The notes under the pieces: model-generated
What the model saw: the letters and a program-made list of their open reading frames with translations, nothing else
Told to the model about the DNA's origin: nothing
Database searches by the model: none
NCBI GenBank assembly: GCA_014529385.2
Contig: CM043969.1
Span: 36,515,922 to 36,579,921 of the forward strand
Direction of reading: 5' to 3'
Length of the DNA: 64,000 nucleotides
Origin: Adiantum capillus-veneris
Taxonomy: Eukaryota; Streptophyta; Polypodiopsida; Polypodiales; Pteridaceae
Shown: positions 33,901 to 46,846 of the stretch, piece by piece
Numbering within the stretch: position 1 is the first letter of the stretch
How the letters are laid out: every line of letters starts with the position of its first letter
Program-made: the position numbers and the translations under genes

Positions 33901-34697
33901 CTCCTCCTCATATCTTCAAGCTCTTGAGCTCTTAAGCTCTCTAATCTCCCAAACTTAACGGATTTTCGCTCAGAAGCCATTCCTAAACCTCGAGAACTCC
34001 TTAACCTTAACCTCATAAGCTATCCTAAACCTCGAAACTCCATATTCTTAACCTCTTAAACCAAGGTGCTTAGCTTAATTGTGCCCTTAATCAAGCTAAA
34101 CCTTTCTAAGCTGACTGAGCCGATTCCCTAAACCCAATTAAAGCTTCAAAGCCATCATTAGCCTTTCTAAACTCCATAAGCCTTTCTAAACTCCATAAGC
34201 TTCAAAGCCTTTCTAAACTCCATAAGCCAAACCTTTCTAAGCTGACTGAGCCGATTCCCTAAACCCAATTAAAGCTTCAAAGCCATCATTAGCCTTTCAA
34301 ATCCTCAACTTTAAACCCCATAATCCATTCCAATTTTATTCTAAATTTGATTAGCCATTAAAATCCTCAAGCTTAACTTTCATTAGCCATCCTAAACCTA
34401 CTCGAAGCCCATTAGCCATTCGGATCGAGGAGCAGAAGCCAGAGTAAGCAGAGTTCATCAATTTCTTGTTTAAGCACGTGATTTAAGCCAGATTTTTTTC
34501 TTGTAAAGAGAATTTAAGATTCTATAGTGATTTATTAACCATGGATTTTGTCGGTTAGCTGGAAATTAGACGGACTATTTGTTTTAAACTCTGTTTTCGG
34601 TAATTGCCTCTGCTACACCTTTGTTCTCACACCTCTCACAGCCAGGGGCCCGGTGCCTTTCCGGCTCACCTTTCGCACAATTATCCCCCGACAACGA

Positions 34698-35370
34698 AAC
34701 TTCTAGGACATGTTTATAAGACCTAAGTACACATGCTTATGGTCTCAAACCCCACTTTAGGTCAAGTTCCAAAATCACAATTATTAACAACAGTGGATTT
34801 TTGACCTAGTCATTTTCAACCCAGAATGCATCCAAATGCTTAGCAATGATGTCCCGTATACCCCGCCTATGCTTAGTTTTTTATTTAAGATTGTAAATTT
34901 CTAGCTATGATGAAATTAGGCCACGGGTAGGCGATGCCAAAAGCTACGAAATACTGTGCTATGCGTAGAGCTCTTACCTGCGGTTGCAATGCAATAAATG
35001 TGACTGCAATGTGACAACCGGGGAGGGATTAGGAAGCGCGAGAAGGAGAGGAGTGAGTGTCGTTAGCTTATGCTGTGTATTTCTTATCCAAAAACTTATA
35101 AAAACCTTATAAAAATTGGCTTTTTTACCTTAGCCAAGGTTTTTGGGTGGTCAAAATTAATAATCTAGAGTTCTACCAAAGCTTAAAAATGACTTGCTGA
35201 TACAATCTAGAAGCTTGTAGCCCCGGCTCATTAATTACTGAGTTTATCTGAGAAAATAGGAGTTGCCATATTCTTGATTTATCAAAATAATAAATGTTTT
35301 CACAAAGAGAACTCCAAAAAATGGTATCCATGTTAGCTTGTTGCTAACAATGGGAGTACCCATTGAGTTG
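34698..35370. other. Gene-free stretch right of element P
   Basis: By position this continues element B's LTR beyond the ACGA target, but no gene or motif is recognised. It lies before the LINE fragment. It includes ordinary AT-rich sequence. Confidence 0.4.
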
Positions 35371-36177
35371 ATTTTGGGATCATGGCTCTCTACAGATCAG
35401 TGGTGGGACATGTACGCACTTCAAACAAGGTATCTAATTTAGTTCACTCTACTATTGGAGTGAAACAAGGTTGTCCATTGTCTCCTACTCTTTTTGGTAT
35501 GTAAATAGATGAGGTTTTTGAATAGACTGACACTAAGGGTGACTGAGGTGCCCAAGAGGAAGGGACATCGGTTCCATTTTTGTTATATGATGATGATATT
35601 GTGCCAATCTTTGACTCATCGGAGGGTATGCAATGACATTTGGATGCATTGCATGGCTTTGCGGAGAATCGTGGATTGTATGTAAACCTTGGTAAAACCA
35701 AGGTTATTGTATTTAACATCACACTGCATTGGATCAAGAGATCAACACCTACATTCACTTATGGTCAAGTACACAGATGCATACCTATCTTGGGGTAGTC
35801 TTCACTAGGCCAAAGTTTTCTTTGAAGAGAGCAGTGGAGACTTGATAGACCAGAGCATATGCGGCCTTAGGAGGATTGTAGAGGATGTGTTTTTGCAGGT
35901 TCAGCTCCAACAAACTGGAACAATTCCTAGCTCTTTGATACCTTGGTATATTTAGTTATTCTCTATGGATTCAAGTTTGGGGACTCTCTATGGGTCAGTA
36001 TGTGTGGAGGGGTATTGAGAGGCCCTTGGTATGTATGTTCTCTCAGCTGATTAAGTCCAAGGACTCCGTGCCACAGGAGATCATTAGAGCAGAGTTAGCA
36101 GTCCCCCTTATGGATATGGAGGCACTTACCAGATCACTCTCCTTTATACACAGCTCTTAGGATACTACCAAAGACAG
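35370..36177 (+). pseudogene. LINE (non-LTR retrotransposon) reverse transcriptase fragment
   Basis: Plus-strand translation gives IGVKQGCPLSPTLFGM (about 35453-35500), LLYDDDIVPI in the place of the catalytic F/Y-A-D-D box (about 35577-35605), LHGFAENRGLYVNLGKTKVI (about 35650-35705) and a C-terminal part with IERPLVCMFSQLIKSKDSVP (about 36015-36080). These are the standard RT blocks of L1-like plant LINEs in the right order. Stops are frequent. The family's usual YADD box has Asp in place of Ala. Element X begins at 36178, cutting the LINE off. Confidence 0.8.
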
Positions 36178-36955
36178 TGAAGCAGTTCATGGCGAGTAAC
36201 ATCAGAGGCAACCTTTAAACACCCCTCAAGGCTCCCGTGATACTCAATTGGGTGTTGGGGCTATTACAAACAAGCAAAACAATAGCAAATCCACAGCCAA
36301 CAACAAGTGAAGGGACACCACCTAGTTATAGAGCAAACTAGGATGCAAAAAAAGGAGAATCCCTGAGCTATACAAGCAAGAAGGAAGGTACACTATCACT
36401 AATATCAATGCTACAAATACACACACAGAGAGAGAGGGAGAGAGTTTTGCACAAGAATTTACCTTCAATGTAATGATTGACGTGGGTGTATAAACAGGTT
36501 GGAGGAGAGTCAAGAGACACAATTAAGTTTGATGATATTGCAATCTACACATTATCCTAGGGTTTTCCCAAGAAACAAAAACAAACACAAAATCTCTTGA
36601 GTCACATATAAGCAGATACTACAAAAGAATCTCAAAATGAAAACACGTCACCTTAAACCAAATGAGATGAGGTTTCCAAGTGTAAATTGGAGAGACTCAA
36701 GAGAATTTTGAAATGTGATTTCACCCAACTTATTGAATCAATTGATGTGCAAGAGTAGGTACAACTTTGATTGGAAGTTATGAATCACTCACTTCCTTGC
36801 AATGCTACAACTAGCTCAAAGAAGCTTTCCTATACACCACAAGTATGGTGTATAGAAAGCTCACTCTCTCTCCCTACAACTAAGATGGAGAATGGTATAC
36901 TCAAAGTAGTAAGCAATAGTGTAGAGATCATGCCATTTACAAAGAGAAAAGGGCT

Positions 36956-36965
36956 CTATTTATAG
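36956..36965 (-). promoter_or_regulatory. X 3' LTR TATA box (minus strand)
   Basis: CTATAAATAG followed by AGCCC; the equivalent box in the other LTR is at 56398-56407. Confidence 0.6.
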
Positions 36966-37679
36966 GTGAGGAGAGCCCTTATTAGGATTATCTCCTGATT
37001 AACATTTACATAAAAAACCATGTTTATGAATTTTTTTATATAATCTTATATGAGAGTGGGGCTCTCTTGTCTCTTGAGTCACATGGATGTGGGCTCAAGA
37101 GGAGAGCATTATTGAGGTGAAATAGAGAAGATTCTAGAGAGGTGAGTGATGTTTTTGTGAGGTTGCCTACTCCAAGGTAGAGTAGAATGGGTGCAATTTA
37201 TAAGAAAAGGTTAGCAGTTAGTGTTAGCAATCACTAGAAAAAGTTAGTAGTATAATTAATGGGTAGAATGACTTGAAGGATGGGAAAAGAGGGGTGAATG
37301 AGATGGGTGGACCCTTGAGATGGTGAATCCTTGAATAATCTTGGACTCACCCATGCGTAGATTGTCGAAAGTGACCACCATTCTTCTTCTTCTTCTTTTC
37401 ATGTCCACCATAGTTGAATCACCACAAAGAGAATGAGGGTTTTGTTGATTAAAAACCCCCATTTTGTATAGATTAAGTATGCTTAGGTTGCTGGTTTTTT
37501 ATGCATTTTTTAAAGGGTAGAATAAAATTGTAATATGAGAGTAATAGAGAGAGATATGGAGATGGTGGATGTAGGTAGAGCTTCAGAAGAGAGCTATGGG
37601 TGTGACAGAGGAGGGTAATGGTGAGGAGGGTGAGAAAAACCATGGGAGATGTAGGTTTTAGTGAGGAATGGAGAGAAAT

Positions 37680-37799
<120 letters not shown>

Positions 37800-38881
37800 G
37801 TGTGTGGAAGTGTGAAAAGAAGTGAGAGAAGACTAAGGGTGACTTGTGAGAAAAGTGGACAGATTGGGATCCATCATAAAATTCATATCTCATGGATGCT
37901 AGATCTAATAATTATGAAAAAACTTGAGGTGATTATTCAGCTTGTGGGCTACATTTTGTCCATTGGTCACTTCTTCAAATTACGAGCAGGGATAGCACCA
38001 CAAATCTCACCAAAAACCCTGCTTTTTATCCCTGAAAAAGTCTTTTTAGTGGCCCCCTCCTTTGTTGAATTTGCACAATGCATCCAAGAGTGAACCCCTC
38101 CTTTATCATATCATGATACAAAGCATCTAAATTATCTTTACACATGCATGGATGAGGATTATTGGTGGATAAAGAAATATATACATGGTAGGATTAGTGT
38201 ATAGACTATTCATTGAATTTTAGCTCAATGACCACATGGTGTTAAAATAATAAGTACATAATGAAAAAATATAGAAGAAATATGGATATGAGAAAATATA
38301 TTGGAATCGTATGATATGGTCCCTCTTTTGTATTATTTTGGGTGAAAGAGGAAAAGTATGCAAGTAAATGGGAATTATATAATAAAAGTGACGAAGGGAG
38401 TAGGAGCCAGTTTTTTTGTTTTCACAAGGGTGAGGATAAAAATGTGGAGGTGATTTGTATAAAAGAAAAAAATATTTATGAGATTAGAGAATGTACACAT
38501 TGACAAAAAAAAATATACTTATGGTGCAAGAGGATAAAAGAAGACATACAAAGCCTAATAAAACACACACCTAGGTAATAAATATTTGAATAAAATATCA
38601 AAATAATTATAAAAAATCCATATATTTAGGCCCAATATACAATGAAATATTTACACACAAAGAGGTCATAATATACTTTTCTTTTTTTTTTCTTTTTTTT
38701 TTTGGCTCAACTAGCCCAGTTAGTAGCTAATTGAGGGTTTTTAAGGAGATATGAGAAAAGTCGCTTAACTCACACACACCTATGTAGAGTGAAAGGGTGA
38801 TGATAGCCACACTATTTGGGTGATTTTGGTAGGTGAGATAGCTCACTATTGCAATTTTGGATAGCCAAAAAATGGCTATCA

Positions 38882-40004
38882 TTAGCTCCCCCCAGATAAT
38901 GGTACATTCCTGTACCATTTATCCAATCACACAACATCTAGATCTCGTAACGTCTATCTTTGTCTGCTTTCATCTTTGAAGAACCCTTGTTGTATGATTA
39001 GAAAACCTTGTGTTTTGCAAAAGGCTCTCTCTAGAGCCAACAACATGATGTAATTAAGTAGCTAAGTAAACCTCCTCGAATTAAAGTCTCCATAAGCACC
39101 CGCCAGGATTAAAGATTTTGGAGTTTGTTCCCCAAAGAAAGATGTATGGTATGGAATCACTTACTGAATTTGGTTGAAAAAACTTGTAGCTCATATCGTT
39201 TTCTATCATTGCTTCCACCACTATGAGTGTGATATAAAAGATAGGTTTCTCTTCCTCATGTGTAAAGTTGATGTATGTGCTACGTTCTTCAAGAGCTTAT
39301 ATGAGCATATCTCTGAAGTCTGCGCATAAAAGTCATTCAACCTAGGTAGGCTCATCAAGTCAAAAACTCCATGACCCTCATCATTTAGTAGAGCTTGAGT
39401 CATGCCTCCAACTATAATCTGACGGTGTTGCAAAAAGTTTATCACATAGACCAAGGTTTCTATTTCTTTCGACACATTGGAAGAGAATAGATTTTGGTAA
39501 GGACCGACACAAGATCCACATGTAGTAGCCTCCAAGTTTTCCATCTATGAAGAACCAAATGTAGAAAGTTTGAAAACATCCGTCAATCACCAAGTGTTTA
39601 TGTTCTCCAAAACATAGAAGGATATGATGCCCAAGATAAAAGGTATATGTGAAGATAGGAGAGGTTGACTCTAAAGAGGGTGAAGCCCAATGTGATGCTG
39701 ATTCAAGCTTCAAAATCTTGGATTTATTGCTAGGATATGTTCCCCTGAATGAAAAGGCACCCATTATTACAACATTGGAGAGACTAATAGTATTTTATAG
39801 TTTCCTTATGTGATTCTATTTTTTGGTACTCTCTGATGTTCTTCATCCACTTCCAAGCAACCCCTTTGGCAAGGTTGAAACTCCTCACATTGTGCTAACT
39901 TAAAAGTTGATGGATTAATTTCTAAACTTGTGAATTACTTCACTTCTTGTACGGTACGGATTCCATGCTTAGCACACATGGTTCATACAAAATCTTTTTG
40001 ACGT
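38882..40004 (-). pseudogene. Element X internal, 3' part, unknown product
   Basis: Minus-strand frames 39381-39764 (SHWASPSLESTSPIFTYTFY, LGHHILLCFGEHKHLVIDG) and 39221-39544 have no recognised domain, but the same reading is present in the partner copy at 58726-59139, including CRSLPKSIxFQCVERNRNLG. This repeated similarity suggests a coding region rather than chance. It continues at 54231 on the other side of element E. No pol motifs are seen. Purine tract at 38882-38895 borders the LTR. Confidence 0.5.
40001..40004. repeat. Target duplication ACGT, left of element E
   Basis: ACGT at 40001-40004 matches ACGT at 54231-54234; the partner copy of this X region reads through a single ACGT at 59382-59385. 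Confidence 0.85.
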
Positions 40005-42467
40005 TGGAGAGGGGGAATGAGGGAACACGACCAGCACAAACACAAGGGCCTCTCTATAGCTCAGGGTATCCACAACACCCCTGTCCTCTCAGAAAACACC
40101 TTCAAAGAAACACTTTACACTAGCAAACCATTGCCTGCCCAATTTCCACTTCTCACGCACTCCACAAATCCACCACACAAGGCACACCTGCTACCACGGC
40201 CTGTCTCCACCCTTACACATACTCACAGCCACTCAATCTCACTCTCTCACACAAAACACCGTTGGTTCGGGAGGGCACACACATCCACATAGCTAGCATC
40301 GAGGAGAAACATGAAAGCAGGAGAAAGAGAAGGGGGGAAGGGGAAACAACAGCAAGAGGGGCAATTGTGGCTTCATTGCACTTCAAAAAGCATGTACACT
40401 GACTTGCACTGGCATCACTATGGCCATTTTTCAGGGAAAGTTACAAAGGGGCTAGCTTGTCAGAGAACTCCATTTTGTAGGCTTCAAACGGCACCCAAAG
40501 CCAAGAAAAAATCCCTTAATTTGATCCAATTTTGACTTTTATAGGGGGGGGCCTTTAATTTGGGAATTTACACTTTAATTGGTCCATCTGGTACCCTAAT
40601 TTGGCATTTTTGGGAGGGGGGCACCGCTTTTCTATATCTGCTCTCTCTTTTGCACTTGGGGGGGGGGGGGGGCATTAGCGATGTCGCTATTGCCCCCTGG
40701 AATTTTTATTTTTTATCTTTTTTACCTTCATTTTTTACCCCTTTGTGGGGGCCCTAGCTTTGCACTGCCTCTTTGGCTCAATTTTGGTCCTTGGCCACCT
40801 TTGTCCGACTCTCCCTACCACTTCTCTCTTCTTTTCTCTCTCCTCCTTTCCCTTGGTCTGGCTTCCGCCTTGCTACTTTGGTCTCCCCTTTTGATCCCGG
40901 CTCTTACCTGCCCATTTGCCCTTGCTTCGGTTTGGGCTTTGCTTTGTTGGTCCTTGCTCTTTGATCGGACGGCACTCGAAATGGCCCTTGTTTCCTCCTT
41001 ATACACACGGGACTACCCCTTGGCACCTAATTTCCCGGCCAACCCGGCCCTTTTTGCACCTCTTAGGGAAGCACCCCTTACCCTACCATTCGCGACATCA
41101 CTAATGGGGGGGGGGGGGGGGTGTCTCCTGTCAAAAGACGGGGCCCGAGGGCCGCGGGATGCCACCCCTCTTAAGTGCTACCATCTCATCCACCGGAGCT
41201 GCCACCCTCCACAAGCGGATGCACCACTATGCCGCCCTGCTCGGCCAAAATCCGAGGCGTCGCCATCCCGCAGGGCCGCGCCCGCCTACGCAGTGCCAAC
41301 TCGCAGCGCCCGTTAGGGCTCGCCATCGCCATGCTCCGAGAGGAAGCTCCCCTCACGCCTTCACACAACAGCTTCACGCCCCAGGTAATATATCCTTCCT
41401 TTCGAGTCCCAATTCGTGCATGTGGGATATCCTGCACGCCACGTGGCGCTCTCTGGTGACTACTTTCCAAAGCCTCAGCAAGTCCACTACAAAAAATGCA
41501 ACTAAAACTTTTTTTTTTCTCCAACTTGAGTGCACTGTGGTTTGATGCCAAGGGATCCGTTGATCGAGTCGTCAAGCTATGATGAGTATGCACCGTGTCG
41601 ACTACAAGCTGTGCAAACCTCACCCCCTTTGGCCTCCTCCAATTTTGTTATTTTAATCTATGCCGGTGTCTCGTCCGGTGATTGGACCTTGGAGTCGTAA
41701 ATTCCGACCGATAAAGCCGGTTCCTGACTTCAAATTTCCCCGTGCTCATCGCATTCCGAGTCCCGGGGCTCGCGATTTTGAGACTACAAAAAGGTGAAAA
41801 AACATCTGCCAATTTTTCTCTCGTCATTACCTCCCGACTTTGTTTTGCTGCATCTAGCTGACCGAGTATCCAATTGATGCACCACCGATTTGTGCTAGCT
41901 CCACATGATGCACACTATCATCGAGAGCTTTAGCGAGGCCGAAAAAATGCCAAATGGTGCATCCTCCAATGCGGGCAAGTGGGCTCAGATTCGGCCCCCG
42001 AAAAATCTTCTAATGGCCTTAACTTGCTAACCAAAGCTACGATTCGCACTCCAAGAAGACACGCATGCTCCACAACTTGAGCACTACACATGTACCCACT
42101 AACACTTTCCTGGGCAACTTGTCCCCAGTTGCCCTCTCCGTCGGCGATCTGCTACACACTTTACATTTAAACTGCAATATCTTGAGCATCGGGGCTCCCT
42201 TTGACGAACCATCTAGACTGGCTTCTAGAGCACACTGAACACTACATTCTAGAGACTTGACTTGTCATTTAGGACACCTTCATCTGTCATCTTATCTGGA
42301 CCATCTCATAGCTCTTTTGGCCTAAAAAACCTCTTTAGACATACTTTCCCGCTACCCTTTGGCTGCCCAGGTCCTTGACACCTGCCCTAGCCTTCTACAC
42401 TGCACTTGCCTGTCACCTCTGCCTAGCAAAGACCGTTTCCTAGCTTAGACCAACTTTGGCTGCACCA
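40005..42467 (-). mobile_element. Element E 3' LTR
   Basis: Minus-strand start TGGTGCAGCCAAAG at 42467, after a purine-rich tract (plus 42468-42487, TGGGTTGGGAAATGA on the minus strand). It ends at 40005. It holds a minus-strand TATA box CTATAAAAG (40536-40544), an inverted repeat next to a G run (40669-40694) and a second palindrome variant (41087-41108). Plus frames such as 40681-41316 are in low-complexity noncoding sequence and are not genes. Confidence 0.8.
40536..40694 (-). promoter_or_regulatory. E LTR promoter: TATA box and G-run palindrome
   Basis: The minus-strand TATA box CTATAAAAG is at 40536-40544. About 125 bp upstream (minus sense) is an inverted repeat GGGGCATTAGCGA/TCGCTATTGCCCC at 40669-40694 that extends a 15-G run (40658-40672). 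The core ATTAGCGATGTCGCT is the same as in the P promoter. Confidence 0.5.
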
Positions 42468-42634
42468 TCATTTCCCAACCCACTCATCGAACATTTATGT
42501 TTGACCAAAAGCATATGTACAGAACTTTAAAACTGGCACACCAAACTGACGATTGAAAGCACTCGCAAAACCATGACTGTATGTACAAGCTATGTACAAA
42601 AGCTTCATCCTTTTTCTCTCGCACACTGCATGCT

Positions 42635-43588
42635 TTAGGTGGGTTGCCCACCCCCCTTTACTATAATTGCTTGCACCTCATGCACTAAATCCCTCTTGAA
42701 ATACAATTTGAGCCACACACCATTCACCCTATTCCTAAGAAGCTTGCCATTTTCCCTTACCAGCTGATAGGTCCCATTCAAAAAGGCGTTTTTCACTTTA
42801 TACGGACCTGTCCACTTCTTCTTGAACTTCTTTTGGAATGTGAAATCTAGGTAGCTTTCATACTTCATGACCAGGTCTCCTTCCTCTATCTTCTAGTCTG
42901 GCAGATTTTGATTAAACTTGACAACCCACTTCTCTCTCTGCTTCACATAGTAATCTGTCATTCCCTCTTTGTCCATCTGCAAAGCCTCCAAACTGGCTAT
43001 CCGATCCTGTAGAACTCCTTGTTGAGTGGAATTGACACGCCACATACCCTTTAAAGCCCCTAGTTGCGCATGCACCGGCAACACAGCCTCCTTACCATAG
43101 ACTAGCTTGAATGGAGTGAAGTTTGTAGCCACTTTATAGGACGTTCTATACGCCCACAGACACTTCTCTAGATTTTCTTCCCACTCAGCTTCTTGCTTGT
43201 ATACGTACTTTGTTAAAATCTTGACGATTTGCCCATTAGCACTCTCAACTAGACCATTGCATTGGGGGTCATAGAGTGAGGAAAACCGATGCTAAATCTT
43301 TAGCTTTTCCACTAATGCACTCATGAGCTTGCTCCTAAACCCCTGACCCCTATCAGAAACTAACACCCATGGAACACCAAAACGGCAACAGATGTTATCA
43401 AACACAAACTGAGCCACCACATTAGCATTTACTTCCTTCATTGCTTTGGCCTCGACCCACCTAGTAAGGTAGTCAATGGCTACCACCACGTACTTCTTAC
43501 CACTTGTAGACTTTGGGAGAGGGCCTATAGCATCCAGACCCCACTTCTTGAAAGCACTTTGTGCGATGATGGTGCCCTGTGACTCCAC
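42635..43588 (-). pseudogene. Element E integrase core and C-terminal tail
   Basis: Core motifs: D in AIDYLTRWVEAKA (43292-43588), D in LVSDRGQGF, and E in QCNGLVESANG at about 43250 after an in-frame stop. The post-core frames 42893-43132 and 42635-42868 read FKLVYGKEAVLPV, KFKKKWTGPYKVKNAFLNGT and NRVNGVWLKLYFK. The stop between them replaces a residue in 'PD*KIEEGD', where relatives have Trp, so a G-to-A change is likely. Confidence 0.85.
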
Positions 43589-43599
43589 TAACAGTCATC

Positions 43600-44623
43600 T
43601 TTCACCTATAGTTTGACACTCGTGGCACGTCTTGCACCAGTAATGCACGTCCTTCACTATGGAAGGCCACCAAAAGCCTGCTCTAAGCACTCGAAACAGA
43701 ACCTAGTCTTTGCCCTGATGCCCACTTTCTTCGTGGCATTGCTCCAGTACCATTCCTATCTCTTCTTTGTACAGCACCCTTCTAAGCACTCCATCATGTC
43801 CATAGTTCATGAGATCCTCACCCACTAGTGTGAATTTGAGGGCCTTTTGCACCACTCTTCTCTTTTGCATCTTGGACAAACCTTCTGAACATTTTCCTGT
43901 GCCCAAAAAACCTTCAATCTCCTTAAGAGTCTCCCTACCTGCATAAGTGGCTAGGGCCACATATAGACCTGCAACATGCACTTGCACTTTGCTACTTGCT
44001 AGCTGATCTGTCTCTTGGTTCTGCTCTCTTCTCATATGCTTGAATTGGACCTCTTCAAAAGACTTTAGCATCTTCTTGATGGAAAAAAACCAATGCTTCA
44101 AAGAATCGTGCTTTACCTGCCATTGGCCTAAAAGTTGCTTGATGACTAGCAGCGCATCTCCTTTCACCACCAACCTTGAAATGCCGAATTCTATACACTA
44201 TTTTAGACCCAAATGCAAAGTGAGATACTCCGCCTCATTATTGGTATGTACATCCTCTAGATCATACGCCTTCAAAAATACAGCTTTGTCGTGTGGATCG
44301 TGTATCACCACACCTCCGCCTACTTTTTGTACTACCCTTTGATAGGCTCCGTCAAACCACATTGTAAAAGCATCCTCCAAGTCAGGTTCCTCCTTAGCTT
44401 CATCTCGTACCACTCTTGGATAGGCCGTCAAATCGACGGCCTTGCTGACAAGAATGTCTACCAAGTGAGACCGACTCGTGTGATCTACTTTGAACTCGAA
44501 CTCGAACTCTTGCAGCTCCAACACCCACTTCATAATCCTTCTTCCTGGCTTCAAATGTAGCACTACATCTGGCAATAGACTATTAGCTGTCAACACAGAA
44601 AACTTGCACACAATCAAATGCAC
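43600..44623 (-). pseudogene. Element E second RNase H and zinc-binding module
   Basis: The second (archaeal-type) RNase H shows D in MWFDGAYQR, E in NNEAEYLTL, D in VVKGDALLVI and D in NQETDQLASS across frames 44198-44623 and 43703-44173, with a stop between (GLK*CIEF). The zinc-binding module follows at 43610-43740 (CHEESGHQGKD…, then CKTCHECQ). This arrangement marks the Tat lineage and matches element A. Confidence 0.82.
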
Positions 44624-45622
44624 CTTGAAATTCTTTCAAGTGAAGACTAGAGCCATCACCCACCACTACTCCGCCTCGGTGTAGGTAGCCTCTCCTGGGC
44701 TAATCACCCTGCTCTCGAAGTATATCGGCTTGTAGCTTCTCCCTACCTTTTGCAGTAGAACCGCTCCAATAGCAATTGTGCCCACCGTCATAGACACATA
44801 GAAGTCGTCCTCTCAATTGGGAGGACATACCGCTGGCAAATGACACAAAATCTCCTTGACTCTATCAAAAGCCTCCTGAGCTTCTCCATCCCACTCATAA
44901 CCATGCACTTGATGAGCCCTCTTTTGAAGAGGATGCACATATTGAGACAGCATCCAAAAGAAATATGATAGCTACTTCAACTTATGAACAAACAAAGCCA
45001 AACCTCGAGCATCTGATGGCGGCTCCATCAACACCAATGCCTTTAACTTTTCGAAATCAGCCTCTATATACCATTTTGTAACACCACATGACCTAATAGT
45101 TGCGCTCGAGGCTTTTCTAACTTGCACTTCTTCGGATTCAGCTGACCTCCTTCTTCATCAAGTCTCTGAAAACATAACTGTAGCTTTGATAGGTTCTCCA
45201 ATCTTGAACTATAGCAGCCGATATCATCCATGAAGACCCTAATAAAATGGCCCAGGTATGGACCAAATACCATGTTCATCCAATCTTCGAAGGTGGCATA
45301 TGCATTCACCAATCCGAATGGCATCTTGTGGTAAGCGAAACAACCCCATGGAGATATGAATGTGGTCTTCAACCTGGTCTTCAAGTGCAATCCCTATCTG
45401 AAAGTACCCTGAAAATCCATCCATAATCGAGTAGCTCTCATGCCCAGCCACCTGGTTTAGGATTTCATCTTGAAATGGCAATGGATAGTGATTACTCTTG
45501 GTCACGGCATTCAGTGGCTTGTAGTCGACACACACTCTCCATTTCCCATTCTTCTTAGGGGTTATAACCACTGGCGAGACCCACTCTGAATCTTTCACAG
45601 GGAATATGATGCCTGCATCCAA
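44624..45622 (-). pseudogene. Element E reverse transcriptase and first RNase H
   Basis: RT is in two overlapping frames: 45239-45622 (WVSPVVITPKKNGKWRVCVD, SIMDGFSGYFQI) and 45064-45390 (FAYHKMPFGLVNAYATFEDW, FIRVFMDDIGCYSS, NPKKCKL, LGHVVLQNGI). FMDD is the catalytic box, intact. RNase H follows to about 44630 (IAIGAVLLQKVGR, PIYFESRVISPGEATYTEAE) with stops. The frame overlap at about 45380 implies a small indel. Confidence 0.85.
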
Positions 45623-45682
45623 TAGCTTATTGATCTCCTGCCAAAGGTCCTCCTTTTGGATTTTCCCTAGTCTTCTCAGCTG

Positions 45683-46145
45683 CTATGCTTTAGGCTTATG
45701 TCCCTCCTTAAGAACAATCTTGTGCTCCACCCCCTTTCCTCCTCGCAAATGCTTGTACTCCATTGCAAATAGATTGGGATAGGACTCACACAGTCGAACA
45801 TAACCTTCCTTTTCACCTTTGGTCAAATCTTTGCAAATGTTTGTACTCCATTGCAAATAGATTGGGATAGGACTCACACAGTCGAACATAACCTTCCTTT
45901 TCACCTTTGGTCAAATCTTCGCTTATCATGCTTGAAACCTCCTCTATGCTTAAACCATGAGCTTGAGGCTGCATACCTTCTTCTTTAGGTGGGGAGTCGT
46001 CTATGGTGACCCCGAATAAGTCTGCATCTATCTTCAGCATGTCTTCCTCGCTCTCCTCTTCCTTTGTGCTAGTGTAACCTTCATCATAGCCTGTCTCTGT
46101 CTTGTACTCATAGCTTGTCATATAGCCCTCATCTTTAACTGCCAT
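45683..46145 (-). pseudogene. Element E linker with 88-bp tandem duplication
   Basis: Acidic linker between protease and RT (EGYTSTKEEESEEDMLKIDA). Sequence starting GCAAAT at 45745 repeats at 45833, an 88-bp shift that changes the frame, giving two copies of YVRLCESYPNLFAMEYKHL. The duplicate is recent-looking: only a few bases differ. Confidence 0.85.
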
Positions 46146-46149
46146 AGGA

Positions 46150-46389
46150 CAAGAACTGCTCTCCTTGGTCTTAAAATCAAGTACAACCTACCTTCCTTTT
46201 TCTTTGTCAAGCAGGGTGAACACTTTGCTCTCCCAATCCTACTTTTCTCCTATCACCAAAATCCATGGCCTACCCAAAATGATTGGATATGCATTATCTC
46301 CTGCCTTCATCACAAAGAAGTCTATCAGGCACTCTATGCCCATCACCTTGACCTTCACATCCTGAGCCACACCCAGACACTTGGCCTTA
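46150..46389 (-). pseudogene. Element E protease, C-terminal half
   Basis: The minus strand reads VKVMGIECLIDFFVMKAGDN then AYPIILGRPWILVIGEK, a stop, and DWESKVFTLLDK. ILGRPW is the protease C-terminal motif. The N-terminal half is at 48374-48747, separated by S2. The stop before DW is where Trp is expected. Confidence 0.8.
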
Positions 46390-46836
46390 GTATGTGTAAT
46401 GTACCCAACATTTATCCAGATAAGTCATTTCAGTTATTTTGCAAAGTAATTGAGATTCTCAAATTTTGTGAGTCATCGTGAGTTTATCAGAGCAATCGGA
46501 TTGAAAATTGGGTTCAGAATCCATTTATTTATGATCTTTCTTTATGTAGAACAATAAGTTTATGTGGGAACCTAATCTATGTGTGAAGAAAAAGCTTAGA
46601 GATAGTATTTTTAGGAAAGAAAGAGAGGTGAGTCAAAATTAGGACACTTCTTTCTTTCTCTCTTTCAAAATAGAATGGGAACTTGTAAGTATAGAGCTTT
46701 TTAAAATCGCGCATAGGATTCGCGTACCCCAAAAAAAAAAAAAGAGTCGCGATGACGCACGACCCGCGATGACGCACGAGCTTTTTCCTTCTCCTATTCT
46801 TGAAACCTCTCAGTATTCTTAGCACCCCCTAAGGCC

Positions 46837-46846
46837 TATATAAAGG
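46837..46846 (+). promoter_or_regulatory. S2 TATA box
   Basis: TATATAAAGG; the next ATGs downstream are at 46906 and, in the same frame, 47050. Confidence 0.65.

Larger units (their letters stand above)
23327..34693 (+). mobile_element. Element P: Ty3/gypsy retrotransposon with PPR-bearing LTRs
   Basis: Two direct LTRs (23327-25142 and 32317-34693) bound a gypsy interior on the plus strand. The element is flanked by ACGA at 23323-23326 and 34694-34697. LTRs start TG and end GACA in both copies. The interior has a gag, a duplicated RNase H, then integrase; protease and RT are absent and the 4.1-kb S1 element sits inside. P was inserted into sequence adjoining or inside element B's LTR. It cannot move by its own proteins as it stands. 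Confidence 0.85.
32304..34693 (+). mobile_element. Element P polypurine tract and 3' LTR (2377 bp)
   Basis: GAGGGGG at about 32305-32312 precedes the LTR start TGTCGTGAAGC at 32317; the LTR ends ...CCCCGACA at 34693. Compared with the 5' LTR it has about 128 extra bases near 33256-33390, two more copies of the 158-bp promoter unit (units at 33427, 33585 and 33743), and small duplications at about 34157-34240. LTR pairs start identical, so these are changes after insertion or rearrangements in the template. Confidence 0.85.

Noticed and set aside
40681-41316. 211-residue hydrophobic frame, possible membrane protein
   Set aside because: Lies in E's LTR, is open only because of C/T-rich composition, and is broken in the other LTR copy (52503-54230).
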